64,000 nt of DNA from Lachnospiraceae bacterium (GCA_015057525.1 SVEE01000002.1:316767-380766), one strand, 5' to 3'; shown: positions 1-8,699, counted from the first letter of the stretch. Translations and numbers: made by a program. Notes: generated by a model from the sequence alone, not told the origin.

Positions 1-85
1 TCGGTGCAACTGATATAAATGTCGCAGTTCTCACCAAGACAAGCAAAAATGATTCCAAGGTTAATGTTGCTATAGTTAAATCCAT
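1..85 (-). CDS. fliR: Flagellar export protein FliR, N-terminal fragment
   Basis: Only the first 28 codons lie in the window; the gene runs off the left edge. The start is the ATG at 83-85, giving a protein that begins MDLTIATLTLESFLLVLVRT, the amphipathic start of the first membrane helix of FliR, followed by a VAP turn. A competing ATG a few bases upstream is in another frame and gives no FliR-like sequence. FliR is an inner-membrane part of the type III export gate with FliP and FliQ. The 6-base gap after fliQ and the fliP-Q-R order support the call. Confidence 0.75.
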   Translation of the reverse strand, partial: MDLTIATLTLESFLLVLVRTATFISVAP

Positions 86-91
86 ACTTCA

Positions 92-361
92 TTACCTCAC
101 AAAATCACCAAATTTACCAAACAACTCTTGAATAAACTGTAAAATACTTGTCAGTATCCAATCCCCACATATTATTATAGTAATAAATACGGCTAAAATT
201 TTAGGTACAAAAGTAAGTGTTTGTTCCTGAATAGATGTAACAGTTTGAAAAATACTTATTATCAAACCCACAATCAAAGAGACAAGAAGCATTGGTGCTG
301 CACATTTAATTATTAGCCAAATAGCCTGACTAGCTATATCAACTACGTCTGAAGTACTCAA
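92..361 (-). CDS. fliQ: Flagellar export protein FliQ
   Basis: An 89-residue protein, the normal FliQ length. Two hydrophobic helices (about residues 13-38 and 50-75) are separated by a short polar loop containing the FliQ-typical QEQTLTFVPK stretch. It is a structural subunit of the FliPQR export gate in the cytoplasmic membrane. It sits 14 bases after fliP and 6 bases before fliR, so it is certainly co-transcribed. Confidence 0.95.
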   Translation of the reverse strand: MSTSDVVDIASQAIWLIIKCAAPMLLVSLIVGLIISIFQTVTSIQEQTLTFVPKILAVFITIIICGDWILTSILQFIQELFGKFGDFVR

Positions 362-375
362 AACTCACTCACCTC

Positions 376-1200
376 TCAGAAATTAAAGGATCGAACTAAC
401 TCACCTATTATAAGGTTCCATCCATCTGCCAAAACAAAAAGCAATATTTTGAACGGCATGGATATTGTAGTCGGTGGAAGCATCATCATACCCATGGACA
501 TGAGAACTGACGATACAACCATATCTATTACAATAAAAGGAATATATATCAAAAAACCTATTATAAATGCAGCTCTAAGCTCACTTATAATAAATGCAGG
601 TATAAGAACTGTAGTAGGAATTTCATCGACAGTTTCAACAGAATCTATCTTTGCAATATCCATAAACAGTCTTATATCATCCTCTCTTGTCTGCTTAAGC
701 ATAAATTCTCTCAAGGGTTCTAAGCAATTATCCAATGCTTCCTCCTGAGAGATTTCCTGTGCTGTAAGTGGATCTATACCTTCTGTTTTAATCTCACTAA
801 ACACAGGACCCATAATAAAAAGGGTTAAAAACAACGAGAGCCCAATCAATACGTTATTTGGTGGCGATGATTGCGTTCCTATTGCTGTTCTAACAAAGTG
901 CAGCACCACGATAATTCGTGTAAAGGACGTCACCATTACTAATATTGATGGAGCTAATGAAATTACTGTTATTACCAATAACATCTGAAGAGTTCCTGAT
1001 AAGGTAGACTCATCAGAGTTGGAATTAAAAGTAAGACCTACAGATACACCGTCATCTGTATCTGTAAGTTCTTCATCTATTCCCGCTTCTGGCTCTGTAC
1101 CAGGTGTAACATCGGTAGCATAAGAACTTGTTCCAGAAAATACAATAGCTATTGCAAACACAAAAAATAATATGAATTTGCGAATTTTCTTGAATTTCAT
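376..1200 (-). CDS. fliP: Flagellar export protein FliP
   Basis: 274 residues with an N-terminal signal peptide (lysine-rich start, hydrophobic run, SYA cleavage-like site), as is usual for FliP. An acidic low-complexity stretch (about residues 30-60) precedes four membrane segments. Family signatures are visible: FTRIIVVLHFVR, QSSPPNNVLIGLSLFLTLF, and near the C-terminus MSMGMMMLPP followed by LPFK-like SMPFKILLF. FliP forms the core of the export gate with FliQ and FliR. The acidic insert after the signal peptide is the only unusual feature; its role is unknown. Confidence 0.95.
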   Translation of the reverse strand: MKFKKIRKFILFFVFAIAIVFSGTSSYATDVTPGTEPEAGIDEELTDTDDGVSVGLTFNSNSDESTLSGTLQMLLVITVISLAPSILVMVTSFTRIIVVLHFVRTAIGTQSSPPNNVLIGLSLFLTLFIMGPVFSEIKTEGIDPLTAQEISQEEALDNCLEPLREFMLKQTREDDIRLFMDIAKIDSVETVDEIPTTVLIPAFIISELRAAFIIGFLIYIPFIVIDMVVSSVLMSMGMMMLPPTTISMPFKILLFVLADGWNLIIGELVRSFNF

Positions 1201-1208
1201 CTTATTAC

Positions 1209-1640
1209 CTACTTTATTATATTATCTTTGGATTCCTCAAAAAATTCATCTTGTGTATCTTGCTCTAGTTTAAACTCTTCTTTATTCTTAATATTGGCTA
1301 GAATGCTTTTGAAGTCTAATTTAGAACTATTCGATGAATCATTGGAATTATTGAAATCAATCAGCTCTGCCTCATCAAGCTTTGCTATAAGATTGATTTC
1401 ATCTTTCCCAATACCAAGGGCATAATAAGACTTTCCTATTTTTGCAATAGCAATAATCTTATTTCCACCCACACGAAATGACTCAGTAATTCTGATATTT
1501 GCTCTGTTACTAAGCATGTTACCCTGATACTTAGCAGTAAACCTAGCACCATAATAAGCAAGCACTAAAACAAAAACAAATGCCAAAATTAATGTTAAAA
1601 TATTTTTTACAGCTTCCCAAGAAGCCAAAACTGTTATCAT
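1209..1640 (-). CDS. fliO: Flagellar biosynthesis protein FliO/FliZ
   Basis: 143 residues with a single membrane segment (about residues 14-32) followed by a small cytoplasmic beta-rich domain with the FliO-type pattern RVGGNKIIAIAKIGKSYYALGIG. The tail is acidic, serine/asparagine-rich and probably disordered. FliO is a chaperone for assembly of the FliP ring. It starts 3 bases after cheY ends, matching the fliY-cheY-fliO-fliP order of Bacillus and clostridia (fliZ in the Bacillus naming). The ribosome binding site is weak, suggesting translation coupled to cheY. Confidence 0.85.
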   Translation of the reverse strand: MITVLASWEAVKNILTLILAFVFVLVLAYYGARFTAKYQGNMLSNRANIRITESFRVGGNKIIAIAKIGKSYYALGIGKDEINLIAKLDEAELIDFNNSNDSSNSSKLDFKSILANIKNKEEFKLEQDTQDEFFEESKDNIIK

Positions 1641-1642
1641 AT

Positions 1643-2005
1643 TTATTCAACTGCCTTCTTAACCGCTTCAAGAACTCTATCCGGCTGGAAAGGCTTAACA
1701 ATAAAGTCTCTAGCTCCAGACTGAATAGACTCAATAACCATAGCCTGCTGACCCATTGCTGAACACATTACAACACTTGCATTAGGATCTGATGCCTTAA
1801 TCTTCTTGAGAGCCTGAATACCATCCATCTCAGGCATAGTTATATCCATAAGTACAAGATCTGGTTTAGTCTCTGCATATTTTTCAACAGCCTTAAGACC
1901 ATTTTCTGCTTCCCCTGCAATGTTGTAACCATTCTTAACAAGAATGTCCTTAATCATCATTCTCATGAACGCTGCATCATCACATATAAGTATACTTTTT
2001 GCCAT
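1643..2005 (-). CDS. cheY: Chemotaxis response regulator CheY
   Basis: A 120-residue single receiver domain. The acidic pocket (D9, D10), the phosphorylation site D54 in VLMDITMPEMDG, a switch serine in MCSAMGQ and the invariant lysine in FIVKPF are all present. Phosphorylated CheY binds the FliM and FliY switch proteins and sets flagellar rotation; both partner genes lie directly upstream in the same operon. A free-standing receiver between fliY and fliO is the standard Firmicute arrangement, so this is CheY and not another response regulator. Confidence 0.95.
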   Translation of the reverse strand: MAKSILICDDAAFMRMMIKDILVKNGYNIAGEAENGLKAVEKYAETKPDLVLMDITMPEMDGIQALKKIKASDPNASVVMCSAMGQQAMVIESIQSGARDFIVKPFQPDRVLEAVKKAVE

Positions 2006-2023
2006 ATTTCATACTCCTTCTAT

Positions 2024-3208
2024 TTATATTTTTTCCTTGATAATTTCTGTGATTCTAATACCGAAGCTTTCTTCGATAACTACTACTTCACCCTTGGCTA
2101 CCAGTTTCTGGTTAACCATTACATCTATAGGCTCTCCTGCAAGTTTGTCAAGTTCAATAATAGTTCCTGGTGCAAACTCAAGGATTTCCTTAATAGTCTT
2201 TCGGGTTCTACCTAATACAACTGATACCTCAAGAGGAACATCCATGATAAGATCAATGTTCTCCTGCTGAAGTGCTGGACTAACCATAGGATTAAATGCC
2301 TGGAACTGAACATTCTGTACATTTACATCAGGCTGAGGCATACCCATCATTGGCATACCCATCATTGGTTGACCCATCATTGGCATACCCATCATCGGCT
2401 GTCCCATCATTGGTTGGCCCATCATCGGCTGTCCCATAGCAGGTTGTTCGGGAGCAGCGGCTGGAGTAGGTGTAGGTTGTGGTGCACTCTGCTGAGGTGC
2501 TTCCTTCTTTTCCTCCTTAGGCTCTTCTCCACCTCCACTGAATCGTGTAAACAATTCCTTAGAGAAATCTATAGGATAAAGTTGCATTATAGTACTATCT
2601 ACCAAGTCTCCAATAGTCATCTTAAATGTGACGCGAACAAAATCCTTGTTCATAAAATTAGAAACTTTTGATGTATTAATCTCACCTGCCATATCAACTA
2701 AATCAGCTTCCGGTGGACTAATATCAATCTTACAATTAAGCATTGATGAAAGAGATGTTGCAGATGATCCCATCATCTGATTCATAGCCTCACAAATAGC
2801 ACTAAAGTGTAATTCATTAAGCTCCGGTGCAGGATTTAATCCATCCCCTCCCATCATCAAATCTGTAATAACTTTAACATCATCTTCCTTGAGAATCAAC
2901 ACGTTGTTTCCATCAATACCTTCTTTATAGTAAATATTGATGAATACACATGGCTTTGCATAATCTGATACCAAACTTTCCCAGTTAGTAACTTCAACAA
3001 CCGGGGTTGTTATAACAACCTTTTGGTTAACCAAGGAATAAAGTGTTGTAGCCGCTGTACCCATACATATATTGGATATTTCTCCTACTGCATCTCTCTC
3101 TTCTGCTGTGAGAAGTTCTGACGAAGATGAAGATGAAGAACTACTACTGCCAGCGCCCATATCACCAAGCAATGCGTTAATCTCTTCCTGAGATAACATT
3201 CCGTCCAT
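2024..3208 (-). CDS. fliY: Flagellar switch protein FliY (CheC-like phosphatase plus FliN domain)
   Basis: 394 residues. It begins with a CheY-binding motif (LSQEEINALLGDM) like that of FliM. A serine run leads to a CheC-like domain (about residues 35-220) that in this family dephosphorylates CheY-P. A proline/glutamine linker and a methionine-rich repeat (PMMGQ/PMMGM units, about residues 255-292) lead to the C-terminal FliN/SpoA domain (about 315-394), containing DVPLEVSVVLGRTRKTIKEI. FliY forms the C-ring with FliM and FliG. The methionine-rich repeat is unusual. Confidence 0.93.
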   Translation of the reverse strand: MDGMLSQEEINALLGDMGAGSSSSSSSSSSELLTAEERDAVGEISNICMGTAATTLYSLVNQKVVITTPVVEVTNWESLVSDYAKPCVFINIYYKEGIDGNNVLILKEDDVKVITDLMMGGDGLNPAPELNELHFSAICEAMNQMMGSSATSLSSMLNCKIDISPPEADLVDMAGEINTSKVSNFMNKDFVRVTFKMTIGDLVDSTIMQLYPIDFSKELFTRFSGGGEEPKEEKKEAPQQSAPQPTPTPAAAPEQPAMGQPMMGQPMMGQPMMGMPMMGQPMMGMPMMGMPQPDVNVQNVQFQAFNPMVSPALQQENIDLIMDVPLEVSVVLGRTRKTIKEILEFAPGTIIELDKLAGEPIDVMVNQKLVAKGEVVVIEESFGIRITEIIKEKI

Positions 3209-3213
3209 ATTCT

Positions 3214-4197
3214 TTATTCCTCCTCTCTATATATTTCTGTAACTTTAACTGCATAATTATCACTAAATGAACCAGGTAATGCTTTAAACTTAACTATATT
3301 TCCTACATAAATATCTAATTCGTCTTCAACACTTCTGTTAAGTTTAATTATATCGCCTACCTGAAGATTTACAAAATCAAGAACAGTAACTGTACTCTTT
3401 CCAAGTTCTGCAGATATAGGAATAAGAGCTTTGTTAATTGCAGTTTCAATAACATCTGCATAACTCTGTTCATCTCTATCCTGCATTGTCGAGAACCAGT
3501 ACTTTGTATTGAGCTTATCCATAACATCTTCCAACGTAATGTATGGTAAACATATATTCATAAGCCCTTCAACGCCACCAATATTAATATTAACTGTTAC
3601 TATGGCAATCATTTCTGTTGGCGAAATAATCTGAGCAAACTGAGAATTAGTCTCGATTCGTTCCAAATATGGTTCAATCTCAACAACATTCTTCCATGGT
3701 TCTCTAAGTAAATCTATTATTATATTAAAAATTCTATCTAAGATAGATAGCTCTATCTCAGAGAAATCTCTTGCTTTATCTAATGGTTCTCCAACACCAC
3801 CAAGTAACCTGTCTATAATAGTATAACCTATGTTTGTGGCTATTTCTATAATAATATTACCTGTTAATGGTGCCATGTTCACAACTCCCAGCAAAACAGG
3901 ATTGGAAAGGGCATTTGAAAACTCAGAATATGTAACCGCCTCAGAGTTCATAACCTCAACCTGAACATTTTTTCTTAAATAAGCTGGTAAATTACTGCTT
4001 AACAACCTTCCAAAATGTTCAAAGATTATTTCGAGGGTTCTGAGATGCTCCTTCGAGAACTTAGCAGGTCGTGAGAAATCATACTCTTTTACTTTGGCAC
4101 TTTTAGACGATTCTTCTATGTCGTCAACATCAAGTTCACCAGAGCTAAGCTGCTTAAGCAAGGCGTCTATTTCGTTTTGTGAGAGTACGTCAGCCAC
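3214..4197 (-). CDS. fliM: Flagellar motor switch protein FliM
   Basis: 327 residues from the GTG at 4195-4197. This start is preferred over an upstream in-frame GTG because GGGAGG lies 8 bases before it and the protein then begins MADVLSQNEIDALL, the canonical FliM CheY-P-binding segment. A CheC-type middle domain and a C-terminal FliN-like SpoA domain (ending GSFSDNYAVKVTEIY) follow. FliM links FliG to FliY in the C-ring and receives CheY-P. It ends 5 bases before fliY. Confidence 0.95.
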   Translation of the reverse strand: MADVLSQNEIDALLKQLSSGELDVDDIEESSKSAKVKEYDFSRPAKFSKEHLRTLEIIFEHFGRLLSSNLPAYLRKNVQVEVMNSEAVTYSEFSNALSNPVLLGVVNMAPLTGNIIIEIATNIGYTIIDRLLGGVGEPLDKARDFSEIELSILDRIFNIIIDLLREPWKNVVEIEPYLERIETNSQFAQIISPTEMIAIVTVNINIGGVEGLMNICLPYITLEDVMDKLNTKYWFSTMQDRDEQSYADVIETAINKALIPISAELGKSTVTVLDFVNLQVGDIIKLNRSVEDELDIYVGNIVKFKALPGSFSDNYAVKVTEIYREEE

Positions 4198-4225
4198 ACA
4201 TCTCACCTCCCTTAGTTCTTAGTGA

Positions 4226-4738
4226 CTATTGTGCTACCCAGCTATTAAAGCTTATAGAGTATATACATTCTGTATTGAATGTCTCTTTTAATGAGATTAA
4301 AATATCTTCTTTTATCTTTCTTTGCACTTCAACATCCTTTACTTGTTCGTAAGTATATTGTGCAACGATGTTACGTGTTGTGTCGTATATTATTGAATTA
4401 GATGCAGCAATATTAGCTGAAACCTTGCTATAATCAGATGCTGTCTTATCTAAGTTAATGGTCAATTCATACTGAACATAATGGGATGTCTCTGAGCCAT
4501 CTGATGCTAAGTTGATTGTATCACTCTCAAGCTGAACAGCTGAAAGATTGCTTACATCAAAGGATGAATCTCCTGCTGTCTGTGATGCAATTTCCAAATC
4601 AAGTACTGCCGCTATATCTGTAATAAGCTTGTTGGTTTTAGTTGCTGATGGTAAAAATACAAACATCAGTATAATATTAAAAACCAAATTGATGATACAT
4701 ATCGCCAATATAATAACTGTAATAAGATTTTTCTTCAT
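4226..4738 (-). CDS. fliL: Flagellar basal-body protein FliL
   Basis: 170 residues with one N-terminal membrane helix (about residues 7-28) and an extracytoplasmic domain. The C-terminal half has the FliL pattern of a YELTINLDKTA strand followed by helices and LKETFNTE. FliL surrounds the stator and influences torque. Position between motB and fliM matches the Firmicute operon. Sequence similarity visible by eye is moderate, so the name rests partly on gene order. Confidence 0.8.
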   Translation of the reverse strand: MKKNLITVIILAICIINLVFNIILMFVFLPSATKTNKLITDIAAVLDLEIASQTAGDSSFDVSNLSAVQLESDTINLASDGSETSHYVQYELTINLDKTASDYSKVSANIAASNSIIYDTTRNIVAQYTYEQVKDVEVQRKIKEDILISLKETFNTECIYSISFNSWVAQ

Positions 4739-4750
4739 CTAACTTTCTCC

Positions 4751-5593
4751 TTAATTAGAATTCTGTTTATTGTATATTTTTATAACAACTCGTCTGTTTT
4801 TAGCTCTTCCTTCTTCAGTTGCATTAGATGCAACTGGCTGTTTATCACCATATCCGGCAATCTTTATATTTTCCTCAATAAAATTCTCTTGAGTGATAAT
4901 ATACTCATATACACTTCTTGCTCTCTCAGCTGATAGCTGAAGATTGTTTTCAAACTGAGAAGTTGATATTGGAACATTATCAGTATGTCCCTCAATCTCT
5001 ATAGTGTTATATTTATACTTGACTAGAATACTAGCTATCTTTTGCAAAAATAGCTTAGAGTCGTCACGAACATCTGCATCACCTGAATCAAACAAAATAG
5101 AACCATTTAAATCAAGTTCCACATACTGTTCATTGTAATCAATTTCTATTATTGTATCTATAGTGTAAGACTCAGCCATCTGAACAACTTCATCATACAT
5201 CATCTCAGACTGTTCTTCGCCTCTCTGCTCATACTCATCTTGAATTTCTTCATCTGACAGAAGTTCTGCGTCTGTATGTGATGATATTGATTCCTCACCT
5301 GTAGAACCTTCAATATTTTTACCTGCCTCTGATAAAATCGAAGATACATCAGGAACCTGTGAAACACCACCAGATAAAAAGTCACCATCCACAAGCGACA
5401 CCGAGCCATCATTTAATACGTTGAATGTTATATTATCAAAAGATGCTGCAATCTTTTGTATTTTGCCTTCATCCATTGTCGAGCTGGCAAATAACAGTAC
5501 GAAGAAACAAAGCAAAAGATTCATAAGATCACTAAAGGTGGCCATCCACGCCGGAGAGCCTTCCTCTGGTGGCTGTTCTTTTCTTTTAGCCAT
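4751..5593 (-). CDS. motB: Flagellar motor stator protein MotB
   Basis: 280 residues. An N-terminal plug/membrane helix carries the ion-binding aspartate (D22 in WMATFSDLMNLLLCFF). A long acidic linker leads to a C-terminal OmpA/MotB peptidoglycan-binding domain (about residues 150-275) with EGHTDNVPI and LSAERARSVYEYI. It anchors the stator to the cell wall and conducts ions with MotA. Its ATG overlaps the motA stop codon by one base (TAATG), indicating translational coupling. Confidence 0.96.
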   Translation of the reverse strand: MAKRKEQPPEEGSPAWMATFSDLMNLLLCFFVLLFASSTMDEGKIQKIAASFDNITFNVLNDGSVSLVDGDFLSGGVSQVPDVSSILSEAGKNIEGSTGEESISSHTDAELLSDEEIQDEYEQRGEEQSEMMYDEVVQMAESYTIDTIIEIDYNEQYVELDLNGSILFDSGDADVRDDSKLFLQKIASILVKYKYNTIEIEGHTDNVPISTSQFENNLQLSAERARSVYEYIITQENFIEENIKIAGYGDKQPVASNATEEGRAKNRRVVIKIYNKQNSN

Positions 5594-6381
5594 TACTGTC
5601 CACCACCCTCTTCTTCAAATCCCTTTCTGTCTGTTGGCGAAAGGAATGATTTGAGTTTTTCTTCAATAACTCTTGGGTTTTCTCCTGCCTGAATAGAAAG
5701 AATACCCTCAATCATAACCTCTTTTAATTTTATCTCAACATTGTTCTGTTTTGTTAATTTGTTTGCAACAGGTGTTGAAATCCAGTTTGCAATAACAGAA
5801 CCATAAAACGTTGTAACAAGAGCAACTGCCATGTTAGGTCCGATAGAGTCAGGGTCAGACAAATCTTTAAGCATGTTAATAAGACCTATCAGGGTACCAA
5901 TCATACCCCAGGCAGGTCCCATAGCTCCTACATTCTTCCAGAAGCCAATATTTTCCTGATGTCTAGCATCTACATTAATAAGTTCTGCTTCGAGGATACT
6001 TCTCACTAATTCTGGGTCAGTACCATCCACAATAAGCATAACACCTTTTTTCATGAAATCATCATCTAAGTTGTTAGTGGATTCTTCAAGAGCAAGTAAA
6101 CCCTCACGTCTTGCAAGATTAGAAAGTTCTATTATTGTTTTAATTGTTTCAGGTTCATTAGACTTTGGAACCTTAAAAATAAGAGTAAACGATTTTAACC
6201 CTGCTAGGAAATCCTTCATAGGATTCATCATAAGTACCGCACCAAATGTACCACCAAATGTAATAAAGAACGATGCCGGATCCATGAAGTTTCCCAATGC
6301 GCCAAAGCCCTTTTCATTAACAATACCGAAAATCATAAGTGCAAAGGCCGCAACCATACCAATAATCGATGCTATATCCAA
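5593..6381 (-). CDS. motA: Flagellar motor stator protein MotA
   Basis: 262 residues with four membrane helices, two at the N-terminus and two after about residue 145, separated by a charged cytoplasmic domain. The typical MotA pattern is present: FITFGGTFGAVLM early, GMIGTLIGLINML and MAVALVTTFYGSVIANW later. MotA forms the ion-driven stator ring around MotB and contacts FliG. It follows flbD and is coupled to motB. Confidence 0.96.
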   Translation of the reverse strand: MDIASIIGMVAAFALMIFGIVNEKGFGALGNFMDPASFFITFGGTFGAVLMMNPMKDFLAGLKSFTLIFKVPKSNEPETIKTIIELSNLARREGLLALEESTNNLDDDFMKKGVMLIVDGTDPELVRSILEAELINVDARHQENIGFWKNVGAMGPAWGMIGTLIGLINMLKDLSDPDSIGPNMAVALVTTFYGSVIANWISTPVANKLTKQNNVEIKLKEVMIEGILSIQAGENPRVIEEKLKSFLSPTDRKGFEEEGGGQ

Positions 6382-6397
6382 TGTATTTCACCTCGTA

Positions 6398-6592
6398 CTA
6401 TGCAGTATACGCTGCATATATTTTTCTTTTATAACTTATAACAAGATTAACAACATCTTGTTTTGTCTCGCTTACTATGTATTTCTTTCCACTAGTAAGA
6501 GTTATTACAGTATCTGGAGTCTCTTCAATGATTTCAATGAGTTCAGCATTAATAATAATTTTTGTGCCTTTTAACCTTGTTACTTCAATCAT
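6398..6592 (-). CDS. flbD: FlbD family flagellar protein
   Basis: 64 residues from the ATG at 6590-6592. A longer reading from 6631 is rejected: GGTGA lies 7 bases before this ATG and the protein then starts MIEVTRLKG, the FlbD family start, followed by LIEIIEETPDTVITLTSGKK. This is the short Firmicute FlbD (YlzI-like), not the Caulobacter regulator of the same name. Its function is poorly defined, but it always sits between flgE and motA. A strong promoter lies about 50 bases upstream. Confidence 0.9.
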   Translation of the reverse strand: MIEVTRLKGTKIIINAELIEIIEETPDTVITLTSGKKYIVSETKQDVVNLVISYKRKIYAAYTA

Positions 6593-6643
6593 CTTGTTCA
6601 CCAACTCCCAATATAAGATACTTGTCGACATTATAACGCACTT

Positions 6644-6672
6644 ATTATACCATATCTAGGTTTTTATGTCTA
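6644..6672 (-). promoter_or_regulatory. Internal sigma-A promoter upstream of flbD-motAB
   Basis: On the minus strand TAGACA (6667-6672) is separated by 17 bases from TATAAT (6644-6649), with TGG directly before the -10 (extended -10). That is 5/6 and 6/6 matches with ideal spacing. Transcription would start near 6637, giving a leader of about 45 bases to flbD. It would let the stator, switch and export genes be expressed partly apart from the upstream basal-body genes. Confidence 0.7.
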
Positions 6673-6690
6673 CAAAAATAAAACAATGAA

Positions 6691-6727
6691 GACAACAAAT
6701 CCGACTTGTTTTTAAGGGGTTTGTTGC
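6691..6727 (-). terminator. Intra-operon hairpin after flgE (partial terminator)
   Basis: An inverted repeat GACAACAAATCC / GGGTTTGTTGCC with a 13-base loop (one mismatch, one wobble) lies between flgE and flbD. On the minus strand only a broken U-run (TTGTTTTATT) follows it some 10 bases later, so it is more likely a pausing, processing or partial termination site than a full terminator. Together with the promoter just downstream it splits the operon here. Confidence 0.5.
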
Positions 6728-6764
6728 CTCCATATATTTTATTAAATCATTGATTATTTAAGTA

Positions 6765-8186
6765 TTATCTCTTAAGATTTACAAGCTCTTCAAGCATGGA
6801 ATCCGAAGTAGTGATAATTCTTGAATTTGCCTGGAAACCTCTCTGAGTAGTTATCATCTCAGTAAACTCTGCTGATAAGTCTACGTTTGACATTTCGAGA
6901 ACACCCTGTGTCATTGTTCCACCATCTTCATCAACAGACTGACCAATACCATCAAACTCACCTGAGTTCTGAGTTGCCATGTACATACCATCACCAAGCG
7001 CCTCAAGAGCCATAGGGTTTGTAAATGTTGCAACTGCTATCTGACCAAGAAGCTTAGTCTCTCCGTTGCTGTATACTCCATAAATCTTACCTGATGTATC
7101 GATGCTGACATCGTTAAGTGTACCCATTGAACGACCTGTTCCTGAAGAATCAGTTGCACCTCTTACCATCTTAGCTGTAGCATTTCCATCTGACTCGTAC
7201 ATTGTGAGATTTGAGAAATCAATTGTTATACCTTCAACAGGCTCTCCGTTAATTGATGACTTAAATACCTCGCCTTTATCTGAACCAGCCATAGGTGAAA
7301 TATTAAGTAACGCTGTAGATTCATCTGCTCCACCTGCATACTCAAATGCGCCTGTATCAGGATTAAACTTTAACTGAATTGTTGTTCCATCTGTAGACTT
7401 ATTTTGGAATACAGCCTGATATCCACCTTCAACAACATCAGCTGTTGTTGGATCATCATTGCCAAGCATTTCAACATTATTTGCATCTCTTATTGATGTG
7501 ATTTCAAGATTATAAAGAGAACCGTCTGCTTGATTCTGATCCTGTGTAAGCTTAAACTTAACTGTATAGCTATATCCAAGTGCATCATAAATTGATACAG
7601 ATACGGCCTTACCATCTGTAGATGTTAAGTCTGGATCTGTGAAATCAATGTTACCTGTCATGTATGAATCTGTTGTCTGCTCAGGTGAAGAAACCTTGTT
7701 CTCTGCTGATTCAGGATAAAGAGCAGAAACTGTATCCTTCTTTATCTGACCTGGATTTTCAGGGTCTACCTGCCAACCCATAACCTGGTATCCATTACTT
7801 GTAACGAGACATCCTGCACCATCAACCTGGAAGTTACCAACCTTAGTAAATGTGTTAACTCCACCACGACTAACAACGAAGAAGCTCTCGCCATTAAGCA
7901 TTAAGTCATATGGGTTATTTGTACTCTGTGCAGCACCATTTTCTGTAATAGTAGCCTGTACTGAAGAAACCTTAGTACCAAGACCTATCTGAGCTGCGTT
8001 AGTACCACCTGTTGTAGGTGTAGCACCTGTTGCAGATGCTGTTGTTTGATATAAAACATCTCTAAAAAGTACAGATGAAGATTTAAATCCAATTGTATTT
8101 ACGTTTGCAATGTTATTACCAATAACGTCCATTTTTGTCTGGTGAGTCTTAAGACCAGCAACACCAGAATAAAGTGATCTCATCAT
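6765..8186 (-). CDS. flgE: Flagellar hook protein FlgE
   Basis: 473 residues. The N-terminal rod-hook motif (MMRSLYSGVAGLKTHQTKMDVIGNNIANVNTIGFK region) and the C-terminal FlgE motif (SNVDLSAEFTEMITTQRGFQANSRII region) are both intact. The central part is a long beta-rich domain typical of hooks. It polymerises under FlgD caps with FliK measuring length; both genes lie just upstream in the operon. The start has GGAGG 8 bases before the ATG. Confidence 0.96.
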   Translation of the reverse strand: MMRSLYSGVAGLKTHQTKMDVIGNNIANVNTIGFKSSSVLFRDVLYQTTASATGATPTTGGTNAAQIGLGTKVSSVQATITENGAAQSTNNPYDLMLNGESFFVVSRGGVNTFTKVGNFQVDGAGCLVTSNGYQVMGWQVDPENPGQIKKDTVSALYPESAENKVSSPEQTTDSYMTGNIDFTDPDLTSTDGKAVSVSIYDALGYSYTVKFKLTQDQNQADGSLYNLEITSIRDANNVEMLGNDDPTTADVVEGGYQAVFQNKSTDGTTIQLKFNPDTGAFEYAGGADESTALLNISPMAGSDKGEVFKSSINGEPVEGITIDFSNLTMYESDGNATAKMVRGATDSSGTGRSMGTLNDVSIDTSGKIYGVYSNGETKLLGQIAVATFTNPMALEALGDGMYMATQNSGEFDGIGQSVDEDGGTMTQGVLEMSNVDLSAEFTEMITTQRGFQANSRIITTSDSMLEELVNLKR

Positions 8187-8215
8187 AATTGTTGACCTCC
8201 AATTCCAATCATCCT

Positions 8216-8241
8216 AAATCCCTTCTATCAGTCTGGGATTT
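8216..8241 (-). promoter_or_regulatory. Hairpin in the flgE leader
   Basis: A 7-base inverted repeat AAATCCC/GGGATTT with a 12-base loop lies in the 88-base gap before flgE. The transcript of this gap also has several GGA triplets, including the flgE Shine-Dalgarno. GGA near hairpins is what CsrA binds in Bacillus flagellin leaders, but no CsrA gene is visible here, so a regulatory role is only a suggestion. Confidence 0.35.
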
Positions 8242-8274
8242 TCAGCCTCCTAACTGTTCGTTTCGGTCCGGCTG

Positions 8275-8670
8275 TTAAACTATTACTGCTCCGTCAATGT
8301 TTGTAAAAATGTTGTTTTGTTCGCTTTGTTCCAATGCAGTCACTACCGTGTTGTTCTTCACATTCACTATAAAAGCCAGATTGTCCATCATAACCAAGGA
8401 TTCATTAATACTCTTATCTCTCGCTTGAGTAACTCCTTGATTTAATCTTCCAAGTTGTTCTTTAGATAAATTGATGTTTCTGCTTTCAAGTCTTTGGTTT
8501 GCATGCTTTGAAAATTTTACTTCTGAGAATACATTTGCTTTCTGTTCAAGAATCTCCTGAAAAGATATATTTTTATCCTCATGATAATTATCGGCTTTTT
8601 TTTGCGAATTCTGAAGAAGCAAATTCGTAGCCTGTTCAATGGAAAGCATATTTGAATTTATACCATTCAT
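8275..8670 (-). CDS. Flagellar operon protein (TIGR02530-like)
   Basis: 131 residues from the ATG at 8668-8670, chosen because GGAGG lies 7 bases upstream; an earlier in-frame start overlaps that site. The C-terminal half carries the family core: FSKHANQRLESRNINLS, then LGRLNQGVTQARDKSINESLVMMDNLAFIVNVKNNTVVTAL. Proteins of this family are encoded between flgD and flgE in Gram-positive flagellar operons and are of unknown function, possibly hook-assembly helpers. Confidence 0.8.
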   Translation of the reverse strand: MNGINSNMLSIEQATNLLLQNSQKKADNYHEDKNISFQEILEQKANVFSEVKFSKHANQRLESRNINLSKEQLGRLNQGVTQARDKSINESLVMMDNLAFIVNVKNNTVVTALEQSEQNNIFTNIDGAVIV

Positions 8671-8699
8671 TTTATCGCCTCCATACATAAAACAAACGC

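Noticed and set aside
2369-2671. Plus-strand His/Ser-rich frame
   Set aside because: Shadow of the methionine-rich FliY repeat; no ribosome binding site and no independent support.
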